A DNA stretch of 64,000 nt from Isoetes taiwanensis (taxonomy: Eukaryota > Streptophyta > Lycopodiopsida > Isoetales > Isoetaceae), in the NCBI GenBank assembly GCA_021234155.1, contig JAJEKV010000106.1, forward strand, positions 1,007,002 to 1,071,001, in the 5' to 3' direction. Under the pieces are notes generated by a model that was not told the origin of the DNA, did no database searches, and saw only the letters and a list, made by a program, of their open reading frames with translations. The position numbers were made by a program, and so were the translations under genes. Of this stretch, positions 11,892 to 23,941 are shown one piece after another (the stretch's first letter is position 1; the number at the start of each line of letters is the position of its first letter).

Positions 11892-14337
11892 ATGGCATTG
11901 CTGCCCAGTACAGTTGGTAGCCTCTGCTGTGAAGGTCATAGCTGTTGGACGGATGGGAATCCTGGACTTCGTCACAGACCGACTATTCTTTGTTCTGTTG
12001 CTAGCAACATTTCATCCTGGTATGTTTACCTGTTTTTGTAAATTATTTTTGTTTCTTACAGTGGTAATGGCTATTTTTAAGCTCAGATTAATATGTGATG
12101 TTGCATATCCGAATCCATTTCAAAGAAAGTAGACAGATGTACATTTTGGATTTTGTTAATTCAATTACATATTGAGGTCGATTTTTGTTAAAACTAAATT
12201 TCCCTCTTGCAGCAGTAAAAATGGATGCAGCAGTCTTACCTCCACTTATTATGGTTTTTTGGCATCAAGCGCATTGCGAGCTTTTAGTACAAAACCTAGT
12301 CAAACTTTCCGACAAAGGCGAGACAGACTCATTACTAGAGCTAGTGGGGTATGTGGGGCTTGCCCTTTCTAGAGTATTTTTGTGTGTACTAATCTCCTCT
12401 TTCTATGTTATTGTGCATTTAGGATTATTATGATATTCTTGGCGTTTCAAAAGGTTCCAGTAAGGCAGAAATAAAAACTGGTAAGCATTTTGATTGGATA
12501 CAAGCTATTCTTAACTTTCTCCCTGTTTTGTTGCGTTGGTCCCCACGGCATTATACATGGATGCTACTTCTACATAGTACGGTTTAGGGTCAGGAAGGAT
12601 TGAAAAACATCTTATGACTACTTAAATTTCTTTGTGCCACTTTTACATAGTATGGTTCAGGACTGAAAATATCTGATGACTATTTAAATTAGTCACCTTC
12701 TTTGTGATTTATGGTAATTGTATTCTTTTTCCTTCCACAATTACTTATGACGTTATCATTCTAACAGCCTACAGGAGGCTGGCAAGACAGTACCACCCTG
12801 ATGTAAACAAGTGAGTTTTATGTCCTCTATCCTGTTGCAATGGTTTTGGCTTTGGATGGTTTGGTATCTCCTTTTGATTTGAAGTTCTTCTGAAATGGGC
12901 AAATGGGCATGTTGTAATATTTTGTAGCCACTTTATAGGTGCTAGAAGTACCAAATAGAGGCCCCAAATAGCCAAGCAGGATGATAGGTTAGGCATCATC
13001 AATTTATATAGAAGCACTTTTTTAAAAGCAATCTTAGTCATAGACATTTGATCATGTTGTCTTATAAAGAAAAGAGATTGACAAAACCAGCTACACATCT
13101 GAACTGCAACTACTATAAAAGAATGTTTGAGCTGATGTCCAATAAGCACTTGCTTGAACTGGTTTTTTGAATTTACACAGGGAACCAAGTGCAGAGCAGA
13201 AGTTCAAGGACATCAGCAATGCTTACGAGGTAATACTTATTATTTAGCCTTGAGTTCATCTGATTGTAATGCGGATTTTTATCATGGTATGATGTAATAA
13301 CCTGCAGGTCCTATCTGATGATGAGAAACGGAAAATATACGATACATATGGAGAGGCTGGTCTCAAAGGTTTTGGTTCTGGGGCTGGTGCATCTGTAAGT
13401 GTTTGTTTGTTGATTCTTATTCAACATTTTCGTGTCTGTCTAAGTGGCTTGTTGATTCACGAATTGCTAATTGAACCCTTCTGTTTCATCCTCACAGGGT
13501 TTCAGCAATCCATTTGATATTTTTGAAGCATTCTTTGGTGGTATGGGAGGAATGGGGGGCAGCAGGGGGGCTGCTCGCAGTAGGCCTACACAGGGAGACG
13601 ATGAGAGATATGATTTACTATTGGACTTCAAGGAAGCTGTGTTTGGAACAGATAAGGAAATAGAAGTTGTCCGCCTAGAGTCATGCAACACGTGTAATGG
13701 GACCGGAGCGAAGCCTGGGACGTCGCCCGTCACGTGCAGTACATGTGGAGGCCAAGGGCAAGTCGTGTCCACTGCTCAGACTCCTTTAGGTGAATTTCGT
13801 CAAGTTTCAACATGCCCAGCTTGCAGTGGGGCTGGAGAGACTTCAACGCCTTGCACTTCATGCTCGGGTGATGGTCGTGTCAGAAGGCCTAAGCGTATAA
13901 GTTTGAAAGTCCCGGCAGGCGTAGATTCAGGAAGCCGACTTCGGGTTCGCGCTGAAGGAAATGCAGGTAGGCGAGGTGGGCCTCCAGGTGACTTGTATGT
14001 CTTCATAAAAGTGCGAGTGGATCCTGAGCTTAAGAGGGATGGAAACAATATTCTTGTTACCTCCAAGGTATCTTACATTGATGCTATACTTGGGACAACT
14101 GTGAAAGTGCCAACAGTTGATGGGATGGTTGATTTGAGGATCCCCTCGGGAACTCAGCCTGGAACAACACTAGTGATGGCAAAAAAGGGAGTCCCATTAT
14201 TAGGGAAGCCAAACTTGCGGGGGGATCAGCTTGTACGAGTCCAGGTAGAGATTCCGAAACGTCTTAGCAATGAAGAAAAGAAGTTGATTGAAGAACTTGC
14301 AAATCTGACAAAAGCAAAACCAGCTGGTAGCAGGTAA
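11892..14337 (+). CDS. Chloroplast DnaJ/Hsp40 co-chaperone, DJA5/DJA6 type
   Basis: Seven exons join in frame: 11,892-12,019, 12,213-12,348, 12,423-12,480, 12,768-12,810, 13,181-13,229, 13,308-13,394, 13,498-14,337 (1,341 nt, 446 aa, close to the 447 aa I recall for Arabidopsis DJA5). All introns are GT-AG. Exons 1-2 give a Ser/Arg-rich transit-peptide-like leader of about 88 residues ending [10 protein letters not shown]. The J domain follows (DYYDILGV, then YHPDVNK with the HPD signature), then a Gly/Phe-rich stretch, four CxxCxGxG zinc modules ([32 protein letters not shown]) and the substrate-binding C-terminus ending AGSR. DJA5/6 act with plastid Hsp70 and have been linked to iron-sulfur cluster biogenesis. 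The start was chosen because its frame enters exon 2 correctly and the length matches the family. Confidence 0.93.
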
Positions 14338-15063
14338 TTTGTTATAAGGTCTAGTATATGAGCATGCGCAGCGATGTTGGAGAAATGTAATTTATGATTG
14401 AAGTCTAACTTGGCCCAATGTGTGGCAGGTTGTATTGAGATCAATCTTATTTTCTGGCAAAATGAATGTGTGGTTGGTTGCCAGAATATTATCACTTACC
14501 ACCATACATAAAAGTTTTGGTACTCTAGAGGTAGAATCTTGAGTAAAACATACATTAATTCTTTTAAGAAGGGAAAGAAGTTAAATCAATTTTGCAGAGC
14601 GTATGTTTTGTGCTAATTTATTTGTGTAAAAATTTGTTTATATAACGTTTTCATCTTCTTTTGAATTGTTGAAATATTGGGATGGGGGGTTTGAGAATGC
14701 AGGAAGTCGTCAGACAAACCGGTCACTTATTGGAGTCCATTATATAATCTGGTATATGGAATGATTGCAGCAACCGGATGAAAGTTGATTGCTAACAGTA
14801 TGCGCTTATGTTGGGCATGAGAAGGTCCTGAAATTACTCTCCAATTTTTGAAGATGCATTGTAAGTCTGACTTTCTTAATGTGCATATTAGCAAAAAATT
14901 TGAAGCGTAGAGATGCAAAGCCTAGAGGTGACAAGCAAATGGACTTTCAATCTTCAATATATAGGATATGCTACTAAAATTAGTTGTCTTTATTAAGGCA
15001 GAAAAACATCATCCCTGACAAATTGCTTTAAAGAAATATACAAATTGATGGGAAGTGTTGAAA
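14338..15063. other. 3' flank of the DnaJ gene
   Basis: Presumed 3' UTR and spacer. No further gene or element boundary is seen before the duplicated block at 15,064. Confidence 0.5.
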
Positions 15064-15391
15064 AATGTGACTTTAGATTTGCTCAAATATCAGGGAGGAG
15101 TCTCCTTATTCCGTGCCCTTAATGGGATGGAGCAAAAAGCATAGGGTAAGCTTTGTCCAAATAACACATTTTTTGAACGGTTAGAAAGCTGGTCAGCAAG
15201 GCTCCAAGATGTTGTAAAAACGTCAAATGGATCTCTATCGTTAACTCGAGCCCTCCAAACAAAACTAGGTCAAGGGTCCATGGATGCTCATGCCGCGTCA
15301 ACAATGCTCCTGCCATGGCCATTAAGCATAAACCCAAATGCCATCAAGCGTGCACTGAAATGCCATAAAGTGCGTGCACTAAAATGCCATA
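15064..15391. repeat. Duplicated 330-bp block, copy 1
   Basis: The block starts AATGTGACTTTAGATTTGCT and ends near TGCACTAAAATGCCATAA. It recurs at 18,630-18,988 in the same orientation with scattered substitutions. It has no coding signature. It is either an uncharacterised short interspersed repeat or a segmental duplication. Confidence 0.85.
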
Positions 15392-17499
15392 AGGTATCTC
15401 CTCTGAGAATGCCGCTATCAACCGGGCATCTACTTCATGTAATATTCCTAAAGACAAAGCCATTTGCTTGGCAGAATGCAAAGAGGATCTGTGAAGTTAG
15501 GGCGAGCAGATCATGATGTTGTGCATAGATAAAAGAGCATTAATGCATGGTGCAGCTCAAGCGCAGTTGAGAATTTGAGATAATGGAAGAAATTTATAGT
15601 GTCGGCCAAGGCCGCCACGAACATGTCTCTTTATCGAATTTGTGCTAGTTGAAAATGATATGAACGTCCAATTTGTTGTCCATTCGTCAAATTTGCTGTT
15701 CATTCGAAACTGTTGTCGAGAAGGTATTGAATGCGTGCGAAATTTCGGCGTACAATGAAACAACATAATATCACATACCTATACTGCTCCAACATATCAA
15801 CATTGCCAACATGTTGTCTAGTTTAGTTATGTTGTCAAATCTGAATTTTTCAATGAATTGGTTCGAAGACTACTACATCATATGATGAGAAGTGTCCACT
15901 AAATATGCACCATATACTGTGCTTTCTAGCACACAAATGGTTTTAACATCCTTTGTGCCAGATTAGACATAAATCATCCTCATGCTAGGTTTGCTAAATG
16001 GCGCTGCTACATTATTTAGACAATTACTCAATCTTCTTGTCTTAAATACATGTATGGAGCACAAAGTTACATTTGATAATCCGTAGCAACAATCAGAATT
16101 AGGCCTTTTGGAGCACCATATTATATTATATATGTTCTTATGCTGATCAACCATAGTTTGTGCAATATACTCCAATTAATTTAGTTGAATGGTACACGAG
16201 CATTCACAACATACATATCCTGCAGTACACGAGCTTAGTTTATAGACCCACCTAGCAAAGCTTAGTTTATTAACAGAAAACTCAGGCGACAAATTCGTAT
16301 ATGCCAGCATCTGGTCGCATTTTCTCTTTGCAAGACATCTAGCTACATCGTGTATCACATCTCACCATAAAACATTGGCCAACACAAATTTGGCCATGCC
16401 AGATATGGACAACTATTTTTGTATCAGAAAATGCTGGAAATAAGTTCCATGATCGAATTTGGTTATAGAAATGCCTGCCATACAATCACTTAATCTCTAC
16501 AGGTATGAAAAGAACAGAAAGCTCTAGAGTTTGCACTGCTCCTCTGACAATATTCTACCAAGGTCCTATGTTCTCAAAAGAGCAGAATCGGCGATGTCAA
16601 AGTTTAGACTGATTTTTATAACCATTGAAAATGAAAAGGTGAGCACCCCTTAATCGGGGGAGCCAGCATCGTAGTTCATACAGATGTACTGGAAGGCATC
16701 AGGCTTGACCAGATCATGAAGCTCCTGATAGGCTTTTTCTATTATTTCGGTGCCCGTTGAAGGAAAGGACACCCTATAGTATGAAAAAATGGTCGTAAGT
16801 CCATAGGCACCACAATGCAATTGGTGGGGACCAGTATATTGTGGCAAATGGAAACCTCAAGGAAGATCCCCTCTGCCACAACCATCCTGCTGCTCAATAA
16901 TGATGTGATAAAGTCTAAGAAATTATATTTAATGCAGTAGAATAGCCCAAATCTCCGTAGATATGTAAAACAAGAAATAGGTCAAATAACAGATGCAAAC
17001 CTGAATAAGTGCCCTTTTTAAGTGAAACCGAGGAACTCCATCATGTGCAGGCTAAGTATGCCATCTGGTCCTTTCACATTATTTATCCAACCTTGGAAGG
17101 GTACAAATCCAAATATACGGAATCTCTAGATGATCTGTTGAACCCAACAGTAGATTTATAAGAATCAGGAAAAGTGGGTGCATACATTGCATAGAAGATG
17201 CTACTCCGAAATCCTTAGAATTATTCTGGCCCTTTCTTGTGCTCAATAAACCATGCCACATATGCTGCTTTTGAGGCTTTTCCTAGAGCTGAAGATCTTT
17301 TCGAGCTACTGGTGAAGAAGGCCAAGAAGCAGTGACATATGAAGTGACATTTGTATTTAGAAGACATGGAGGCTTTAGAGCAGGGATACTTCGTTTTGGA
17401 ACCCCAGAGCCTCTTCTTGTTTGAAAAGAATTAACATCGGACCTAAAGTTCCTGCTCTTAAAGAGCTTTCCCATGACTTTACAAACTTTGCAGCTCTTG
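15392..17499. other. Intergenic; one exon-like open stretch
   Basis: No gene is recognised. The minus-strand stretch 16,847-16,650 could be an exon of a captured or decayed gene because its peptide looks protein-like (YYRVSFPSTGTE, then QELHDLVKPD, then QYICMNYDAGSPD and a stop). I could not assign it to a family. The rest is AT-rich spacer. Confidence 0.4.
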
Positions 17500-18330
17500 A
17501 ATCTTGTAAATCTATAGCCAGAGGTGGAAGCAATCGACAAGGATAATTTCCATCCTTTGCACCTTGTCAAAGGCTTTTGTGAAATCAACAAATAATGCAA
17601 ACCTAGGTTTTTTCTTACCTATGACAGAGTCCATCAATGCTCTGAAGGTAACCAGATGATCTATAGTGGATTTTTTGCGATGTAAGCCAGCTTGGCCCTT
17701 AGCTCATACCTTATATTCCTCAGCCCAGCCACTAATTTTAGTATCAAGCATGGTAGCAAAAAGCTTCGAATATAAGCTGCTAATCATTATCATTCTATAA
17801 TTGTTTGGATCAGATACATCACCTGCTTTATACAATGGTATGACTCTATTTATCTGCCATGATTGTGGAAATCCTTCATGCAATGCTGCATTCAACATCG
17901 AGACCAACACATTAACCACAGAGGAGCCTGCGCATTTAAACATTTCTGCTATTAGCCCCAAAGCATCTGCCACTTTTCCAAAAGCTTTTGTAGTCCTTTA
18001 AGGACATCCTCGACAGTAAACACAAGGGTGTTAAACCCAACTGCATGCCAAGTCTCATCTAGCCCATGCACATGATAGAGATCTTGCACTTGCTTCCACA
18101 AATCAGCCACATCAAGCATCGCATTCATTGGTTTCTTAGACTTGGCCTTAGCCAAAACTTTTTAGGATCTGAAATCAACTCTGCAATCATATCTTCATGC
18201 TTTTTCCGCAAAAATGCTTTCTTTTTGGATTTTATCAGCCGAATATACTCTTTCTTAACCATCATTTTAATTACGCCCCTAACTGACTTGAATTCTTGTC
18301 TCTTCCATTCCATGTCGAACCATGCTTACA
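17500..18330 (-). pseudogene. LINE ORF2 reverse transcriptase fragment
   Basis: Minus-strand pieces read in order: a lysine-rich pre-RT region (18,313-18,125), a linker with DLWKQVQDLYHVHGL (18,155-17,952), then the RT core ALGLIAEMFK, FPQSWQINRVIPLYKAGD, DPNNYRMIMISSLYSKLF (17,973-17,704), then in another frame STIDHLVTFRALMD and ALFVDFTKAFD (to about 17,600). This matches fingers and palm of a non-LTR RT, ending after the first catalytic Asp block. It is closer in style to the 27.8-kb LINE than to the L1-type fragments. Frameshifts make it non-functional. Confidence 0.8.
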
Positions 18331-18629
18331 TTCCATGTCGAACCATCCATTACATGGAAGCCCCAATAGTCTCCTTCTGGAAACAAAACAAAGCTTACAT
18401 GGAAGCCCAAATAGTCTCCTTCTGGAGAGGGAGAGGGACAGGGAGAGAGAGAGCTTCATTTAGCTATGGAGATGGGGATTCTTGGTATGTGCGTTGCTCC
18501 AGATCTTGCATTCTCTACAAAACCTGCTCCTCAGATGTTTGAAGCCCTCTATGTAGAATTGGCCACATTATTTAAGAGGCAAAGGCATGGAATTTTGTAT
18601 GCATCTTACAAAGGCCACACTTGAGCATA

Positions 18630-18988
18630 AATGTGACTTTAGATTTGCTCAAATATCAGGGAGGAATCTCCTTATTCTGTGCACTTAATGGGAGGGAGCA
18701 AAAAGCTAGGGTAAGCTTTGTCTAAATAACACATTTTTTGAATAGTTAGAAAGCTGGTCAGCAAGGCTCCAAGATGTTGTAAAAACGTAAAATGGATCTC
18801 TATTGTTAACTCTAGAGCCCTCCAAACAAAACTAGGTCAAGGGTCCATGGATGCTCATGCCGCATCAACAATGCTCCTGCCATGGCCATTAAGCATGAAC
18901 CCAAATGCCATCAAGCCATTAAGCGTGAACCCAAATGCCATCAAGCGTGCACTGAAATGCCATAAAGTGCGTGCACTAAAATGCCATA
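18630..18988. repeat. Duplicated 330-bp block, copy 2
   Basis: Same orientation as 15,064-15,391. This copy also contains an internal tandem duplication of about 27-30 bp (CCATTAAGC-TGAACCCAAATG twice) near 18,886-18,945. It runs straight into the minisatellite. Confidence 0.85.
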
Positions 18989-19554
18989 AAGTTAGATTAT
19001 TTACATGAGCTAGATTATTTATATCATTTGAGATAGACCGCCTTCCGCCTTCCGCCTTCCAGTCTGGTCAAAACCGGCGCGCTATGAGTTTTTGATGCTC
19101 CAAATCAAAAATTAAAGCGCGTTTTTGCAAAATCCACCAGTTTGGATACCAATTACATGAGTTAGATTATTTATATCATTTGAGATAGGCCGCCTTCCAT
19201 CCACCGGTTTAGATACCAATTACATGAGTTAGATTATTTATATCATTTGAGATAGACCTTCTCCAATTACATGAGTTAGATTATTTATATCATTTGAGAT
19301 AGATACCAATTACATCCACCGGTTTCGATACCAATTACATGAGTTAGATTATTTATATCATTTGAGATAGACCGCCTCCAATTACATGAGTTAGATTATT
19401 TATATCATTTGAGATAGATCGCCTCCAATTACATGAGTTAGATTATTTATATCATTTGAGATAGACCGCCTTCCATCCACCGGTTTAGATACCAATTACA
19501 TCCACCGATTTAGATACCAATTACATGAGTTAGATTATTTATATCATTTGAGAT
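18989..19554. repeat. Minisatellite carrying the LINE target site and LINE 5' end
   Basis: About eight irregular units share GAGTTAGATTATTTATATCA followed by TTTGAGATAGA and often CCGCCTTCC. Spacing varies from about 42 to 90 bp because some units add CCACCGGTTTAGATACCAAT. The unit contains the 18-bp sequence ATTTATATCATTTGAGAT, which also stands immediately after the LINE 3' end at 30,056-30,073, plus the first bases of the LINE (AGACCGCCTTCC). The array therefore looks like an amplified LINE 5' junction. Confidence 0.8.
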
Positions 19555-19629
19555 AGACCGCCTTCCGGTCTGGTCAAAACCGGCGGACAAAGAGTTTTTG
19601 ATGCTCCAAATAAAAAATTAAAGCGCGTT

Positions 19630-19830
19630 TTTGCAAAGTCCACCGCAAAAGCTCTAATAGCCCAGTTTCCAACTCCAAAAGAATTCCGGCAACAACCGGA
19701 ATTGAGCCCCTCACCCATAGGGTAAAGTCCACAGCAAAAGCTCTAATAGCCCAACTTCCAACTCCTTCCCACTCCAAAAGAATTCCGGCAACAACCGAAA
19801 TTGAGCCCCCCCACCCATAGGGTTGAACCC
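19630..19830 (+). repeat. Duplication within the LINE 5' leader
   Basis: Two diverged direct copies of about 90-95 bp, each running from GCAAAAGCTCTAATAGCCCA through AAAAGAATTCCGGCAACAAC to CACCCATAGGGT. This may be a repeated promoter-like leader, as in some LINE families, but no promoter motif was identified. Confidence 0.75.
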
Positions 19831-20022
19831 CCCCAAACCCCCCATGCCAACCACTAAGGGCGGGCACTCTTTGTAGTTCTCTTTCAATCTTTGAATCCCT
19901 ATATACTTCCTGTACATTTCTAATTCACTCCAAAGTGTTCGAAAGTTGTAGGCCTGACAAACGATGGAGGAGAACCTGCATGCGCTAAAGAAGCGGGCAC
20001 ATAATGGCGAGGGCTCCTACAG

Positions 20023-21258
20023 ATGGAGGCAATACATGCCCTGGAGGCAAAGTTGAATGCCATACATGACAAGCTGACAAGTGTGGAGATGCAAAGGGAC
20101 ACCCAACCGGAAACTATTCTCAAGAAACAGTTGGCAAAAGAAAAGGAATGTATTTCGACGCTGGAAGAATGCATTAGGCCACTGGATGACCGCTTTGGGC
20201 TGGCTGACTTTGAGCGCAGACAAGCATGCGATATTGTCGCCCAGCTAAGAAGTGAATTGACAGCGATGTCCCACACTCTGAGCGATGCAACCCGACGTCT
20301 AGATCAGCTCCAACGGCAGATGTCAGAGGATGTGTTACATCTGCAAAATGAGCTCGGACAAGCAAAGGGCGCAGTTGCACCGCTTGGTTGGCCCAAGCGG
20401 TAACTTGCCGCCATGCACTGTGATGCTAGAATGTGTGGGATGCAGGGGATGTTAGACACCCTAGAAAAGAGACAGCCGGAAAGTCACGAAGCAGCGCCCA
20501 GGTTTTCGGCCCTTGAGAAGAGGATGGCCGAGTTCCAGCGAGAGATGTATGATCTACGCATGAATATGAAACATACAAGTACCACCGCAGGGGCAGCATC
20601 ATCAGCATGCCTAATACCTGAGGCAGAGGTCGCACAGGGCATTAGGCGGGTCCTCCGTGAGGAGAATGACCGCCAATCTCACTGGCTGAGCATTGTGGTT
20701 CGGGGCTTGCCTGAAGAACAGGGGGAAGATCTACCAACTAAGCTCAATGCCCTGGTGTTGGCAAGGCTCCAATTGCAGTACTTGACAGTGAGGAACCCGA
20801 CTAGAGTCGGAGGGTCAAACATGAGACCCCGACTAGTTAAATTTACAGTGCTCGACTAGGCATCGAAGACGTTGATGCTACAACGCGCTAGCCGTTTGAA
20901 GGGGACATCGGTATACTTAGACATGGATCTGACCCCGACTCAACAGAAGGAGAGGCAAGAGGAGTTTGCAAAGATTAGACAGGTCAGGCAGGCAGGGGGA
21001 TCGGCAGGCCTGATTAATGGCAAGATGAAGGTATTTGTGCATCCACGGCCAACAATGGCAGAAACGGCGACCAGCGGGCCAAGCACCTCTGAATCCCCCA
21101 CCTCCAGAATGGCAGATCACACACAACAGCCAGGACCAAGTATCCGGACACCACCCACAGCAGCGGAGCCAAACAGGAGAGCCCCGACACCTGCCAATGG
21201 CCCAACTCGTGTAGCCTCCATAGGGACTGGGATAGGGCAGTCACCACAGATAGCATAG
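20023..21258 (+). pseudogene. LINE ORF1 (two in-frame stops)
   Basis: One reading frame runs from the ATG at 20,023 to the stop at 21,256-21,258, interrupted by in-frame TAA (20,401-20,403) and TAG (20,857-20,859). The N-terminal third is heptad-like and charged (coiled coil: LEAKLNAIHDKL, LRSELTAMSHTL). The middle has VVRGLPEEQGEDLP, then PRLVKFTVLD, then RASRLKGTSVYLD and DLTPTQQKERQEEF, a layout reminiscent of RRM plus C-terminal domains of ORF1 proteins. The C-terminus is a Pro/Thr-rich tail. In active LINEs ORF1 binds the element RNA. The same C-terminal domain occurs alone at 53.3 and 54.7 kb. Confidence 0.8.
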
Positions 21259-21261
21259 GAA

Positions 21262-22045
21262 GAGTGCCTTCGAATTGTATCATGGAACTGTAGGGGATTC
21301 CCCTGGAAGCGAGGCGAGGGCATTGCTGAAGTTGCTACAGGCATGGACATCATCTTCTTGCAAGAGACATGGGAATATAGTGGTCATCTGTTACCGGATA
21401 CCATCATTTCTCACTGGCTAATGAGCGCCGTGGCAAGCGAGGGTATGGAAGAGTCGCGTGCTACTTCAAAGATGCTATAGCATCCATAGTCTCGCTCCAC
21501 AAGGCTGATAGACTCAACCGCTACCTGTGGATACGAGTGCTGCAGCCTCATCATCGCCCACTGTTTATTGCAAGGTGTTATATACCCCATCAAACTTCTA
21601 AGTTCTACAGGGTTCATCAGGCAGATATAGATGTGCATATGCCCTATAGGGAACTGTATGATGACATAGAGCAGTATCGTCAGGAGGGTCATGTGTTTTT
21701 ATTAGGAGATTTCAATGCACATACGGCACAGTGTCAGTCGCTCACCTTCCAGGGAAATGCTGACTCCAACCCACTTTAGCTAGAGACAGGTGCACCACAG
21801 CATGCAAGACGGTCCCAGGATACGGTCTCTAGAGCCTTTGGAAAAGAGTTGGTCCAGCTCTGCCAGATCTTTGACATGGATCTGCAATGGTATGCTCAGA
21901 TGGCCATGATCAGGGGGCTTTACTTGCAGAAGCGACAGATGCGAGGGTGGAGCCAGCGTGGTCGACTATCTCCTAGCTCCAGTGCCAGAACTTGATATGA
22001 TTAGAGATTTCGCGACATGCACAAGAACAAGAGATGAAGAGACTT
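21262..22045 (+). pseudogene. LINE ORF2 endonuclease (EEP), first part
   Basis: Begins with LRIVSWNCRGFPWKRGEG and IIFLQETW, the N-terminal Asn and Glu blocks of the exonuclease-endonuclease-phosphatase fold. It later shows YIPHQ and VFLLGDFNAHT, the Asp-x-Asn active-site block (21,690-21,723). Frames change between these blocks. The coding sequence is cut at 22,046 by the copia insertion. Confidence 0.85.
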
Positions 22046-22050
22046 TGTCA

Positions 22051-22555
22051 TGATAAAATTATGTGTCATGTGATATTTGAGCAGAAGTATAGGTCTTTAT
22101 ACAGTAAATCTGCTAAGATCCAGGGGATTAGTGACCACATCTTGGCTCCCCTGGGCTAATGAGGATTCATACGAGCATTCATGAGAAGCAGTGGCAGTGA
22201 ATGCAAGTAAAGGGCATCGAAGTTAAAAAGGGGCGCTGCCTGCATTTGATGTGCTTAAAATCAAAAGTTAAGAGCGTATTTCCCCTTCAGCGCACTTATA
22301 CAGTTCCGACGTATAAAATACGCGTGGAAAAATTGCGCGCGTTAACCTGGTTAGGTTTCAATGGTTCAAAGGATTATTTCTGATGATATGCCTGTGGGAT
22401 ATTTGATTATGATAGAAGAAGCCAGGATTGGAAAGTGTATCCACCCCTTAACCGCCGGGATTGATGATTATTAAAATGAGTAGAGCTATGCGGATGATAT
22501 ATACATGAGAGTTGGAAAACTGTGGCGATTGCATTGATTCAAATAAATTTTAACA
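22051..22555 (+). repeat. copia 5' LTR (505 bp)
   Basis: TG...CA ends. It contains a TATA-like TATAAAA at 22,312-22,318, the only such box at a plausible promoter position, so the transcript probably starts some 30 bp further on. Confidence 0.95.
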
Positions 22556-22556
22556 T

Positions 22557-22568
22557 TGGTATCAGAGC
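22557..22568 (+). promoter_or_regulatory. copia primer-binding site
   Basis: TGGTATCAGAGC, an exact initiator tRNA-Met primer site, lies two bases after the 5' LTR. Confidence 0.95.
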
Positions 22569-22585
22569 TTCAAGGTCTAGTAATC

Positions 22586-23546
22586 ATGACAACCAGATTT
22601 GGTGCTAATTTGCTGAATGCAATTGAAGTTTTTAAAGGGAATGGAGGTTTTCAAATCTGGAAGGAGAGTATTAGGAGTGTGCTCGAGTTTGAAAAGTTAT
22701 GGTATCTCATTGATGGTAGTGCAGTTGTCAGTGCAGGGGCAACTAGTTCAGGGGGTTCAAGCCCTGCTGCCAGTTCTAGTGCACAATCTGAAGGTGGTTC
22801 AACACCTGCAGTAGTGTCTCATGCAGGGGGAACTTCTGCTAGCTCTGAAGGAAGGAGCTAAAATTATGGAAGCTCAAGCCATAATTATGTGCAAGGTAGG
22901 GACTGCCTTAAAGTTAAAACTTCGAGGTATGAAGCCTAAAGAGATGTGGGACTATCTGATTAAACATTATGAACAAAAGAGTTCCTCACAGATAGATATG
23001 TTGGAAAAGGAGTTAAGGAAAATGAAGCTTGTTGAAAAAGACAACCTAACTAATTTTTTAGAAAGGTTTGACTCTATTATTGCAGATCTTGAAGGTGCTG
23101 GAAATATTTTGAATGAGCAGTATCAGATTTTGGCTTTAGCAAGGTCAGTTTCTCATAATAGCCATTTAGCAACTTTGCTCAGAAATGTAGCTACTTCTAA
23201 GGAACATGCTATCAGAATGATACGCACTGAATTTGAGCAATCTAATGTTGCACAAGAGGAGTCAGAACAATCTGCAGAGGTATTGTACACTGGTAAGGCA
23301 AAGAATGTTGGTTTTAAAAAATTTTCACAAGGAAAAATAGGGCCTTGCTGTTTATGCAATCAGTATGGTCATTTGAAGAATGAATGTCCAAGTAACAGTG
23401 AAAAAGAATTGAGGTGCTTTAATTGTGAGGGCAAGGGCCACTTTGCTTTCAATTGCTCAAGTCCTAAAAAAGGAAGGGGTCGTGGGAGATCTGGTGGTTA
23501 CAGAGGTGGCAGAGGCATAGGAAGTTTCAGGGTGGTGCAAGTGTAA
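22586..23546 (+). pseudogene. copia gag
   Basis: The frame starting at the ATG at 22,586 opens with the usual copia gag N-terminus (FKGNGGFQIWKESIRSVL) and a Ser/Gly-rich insert, and hits a stop at 22,859-22,861. The rest of gag (from about 22,840) is in another frame: WDYLIKHYEQ, the capsid-like helices, and two CCHC knuckles (CCLCNQYGHLKNEC and CFNCEGKGHFAFNC) followed by an Arg/Gly-rich tail. A frameshift near 22,850 therefore separates the two halves. Confidence 0.9.
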
Positions 23547-23596
23547 ATATAATTGAAAAGCATGAAAGTAGTGAAGGAGAGATAGAAGATGACACC

Positions 23597-23941
23597 TTGG
23601 AGGTAAGTAAAAACTTAACTTGTAATGTTTCTATATCTCCAAGAAGAAATAATAACAAGTTTGTGGTTATAGATTCAGGAGCAGAGAAAAGTGTGATGTG
23701 TGATATGCACATGTTAAAAAATTTGGAAAAGAAAGAAGGTCATGTTCAGCTTGGTGATGGAGGCCTGAAAAAAATAGAAGACTCTGGAGTTTTGGAGTTG
23801 TTTGATTTGAATGGAAAAACTGTCATGCTGAAAGAGGTTTTGTGTGTACCTAGTCTTGTAAGAAATCTCATATCTGTATGTCAGTTAGTGATATGGGATA
23901 CAAAGTTTTATTTGAACAAATCCAATGTAAAGTGTTTCTGA
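23597..23941 (+). pseudogene. copia aspartic protease
   Basis: Contains the active site FVVIDSGAEKSV and the downstream VLCVPSLVRNLISV block, both typical of copia proteases. It is in a different frame from gag and from the following integrase. Confidence 0.9.

Noticed and set aside
13471-13497. Treating the last DnaJ exon as a separate single-exon gene
   Set aside because: The apparent start is in intron sequence just before a clear acceptor (CACAG at 13,497); upstream exons with the J domain join in frame.
13467-14066. Long minus-strand open frames across the DnaJ gene
   Set aside because: They mirror the GC-rich coding exon, have no domain, and the plus strand has a complete, family-matching gene.
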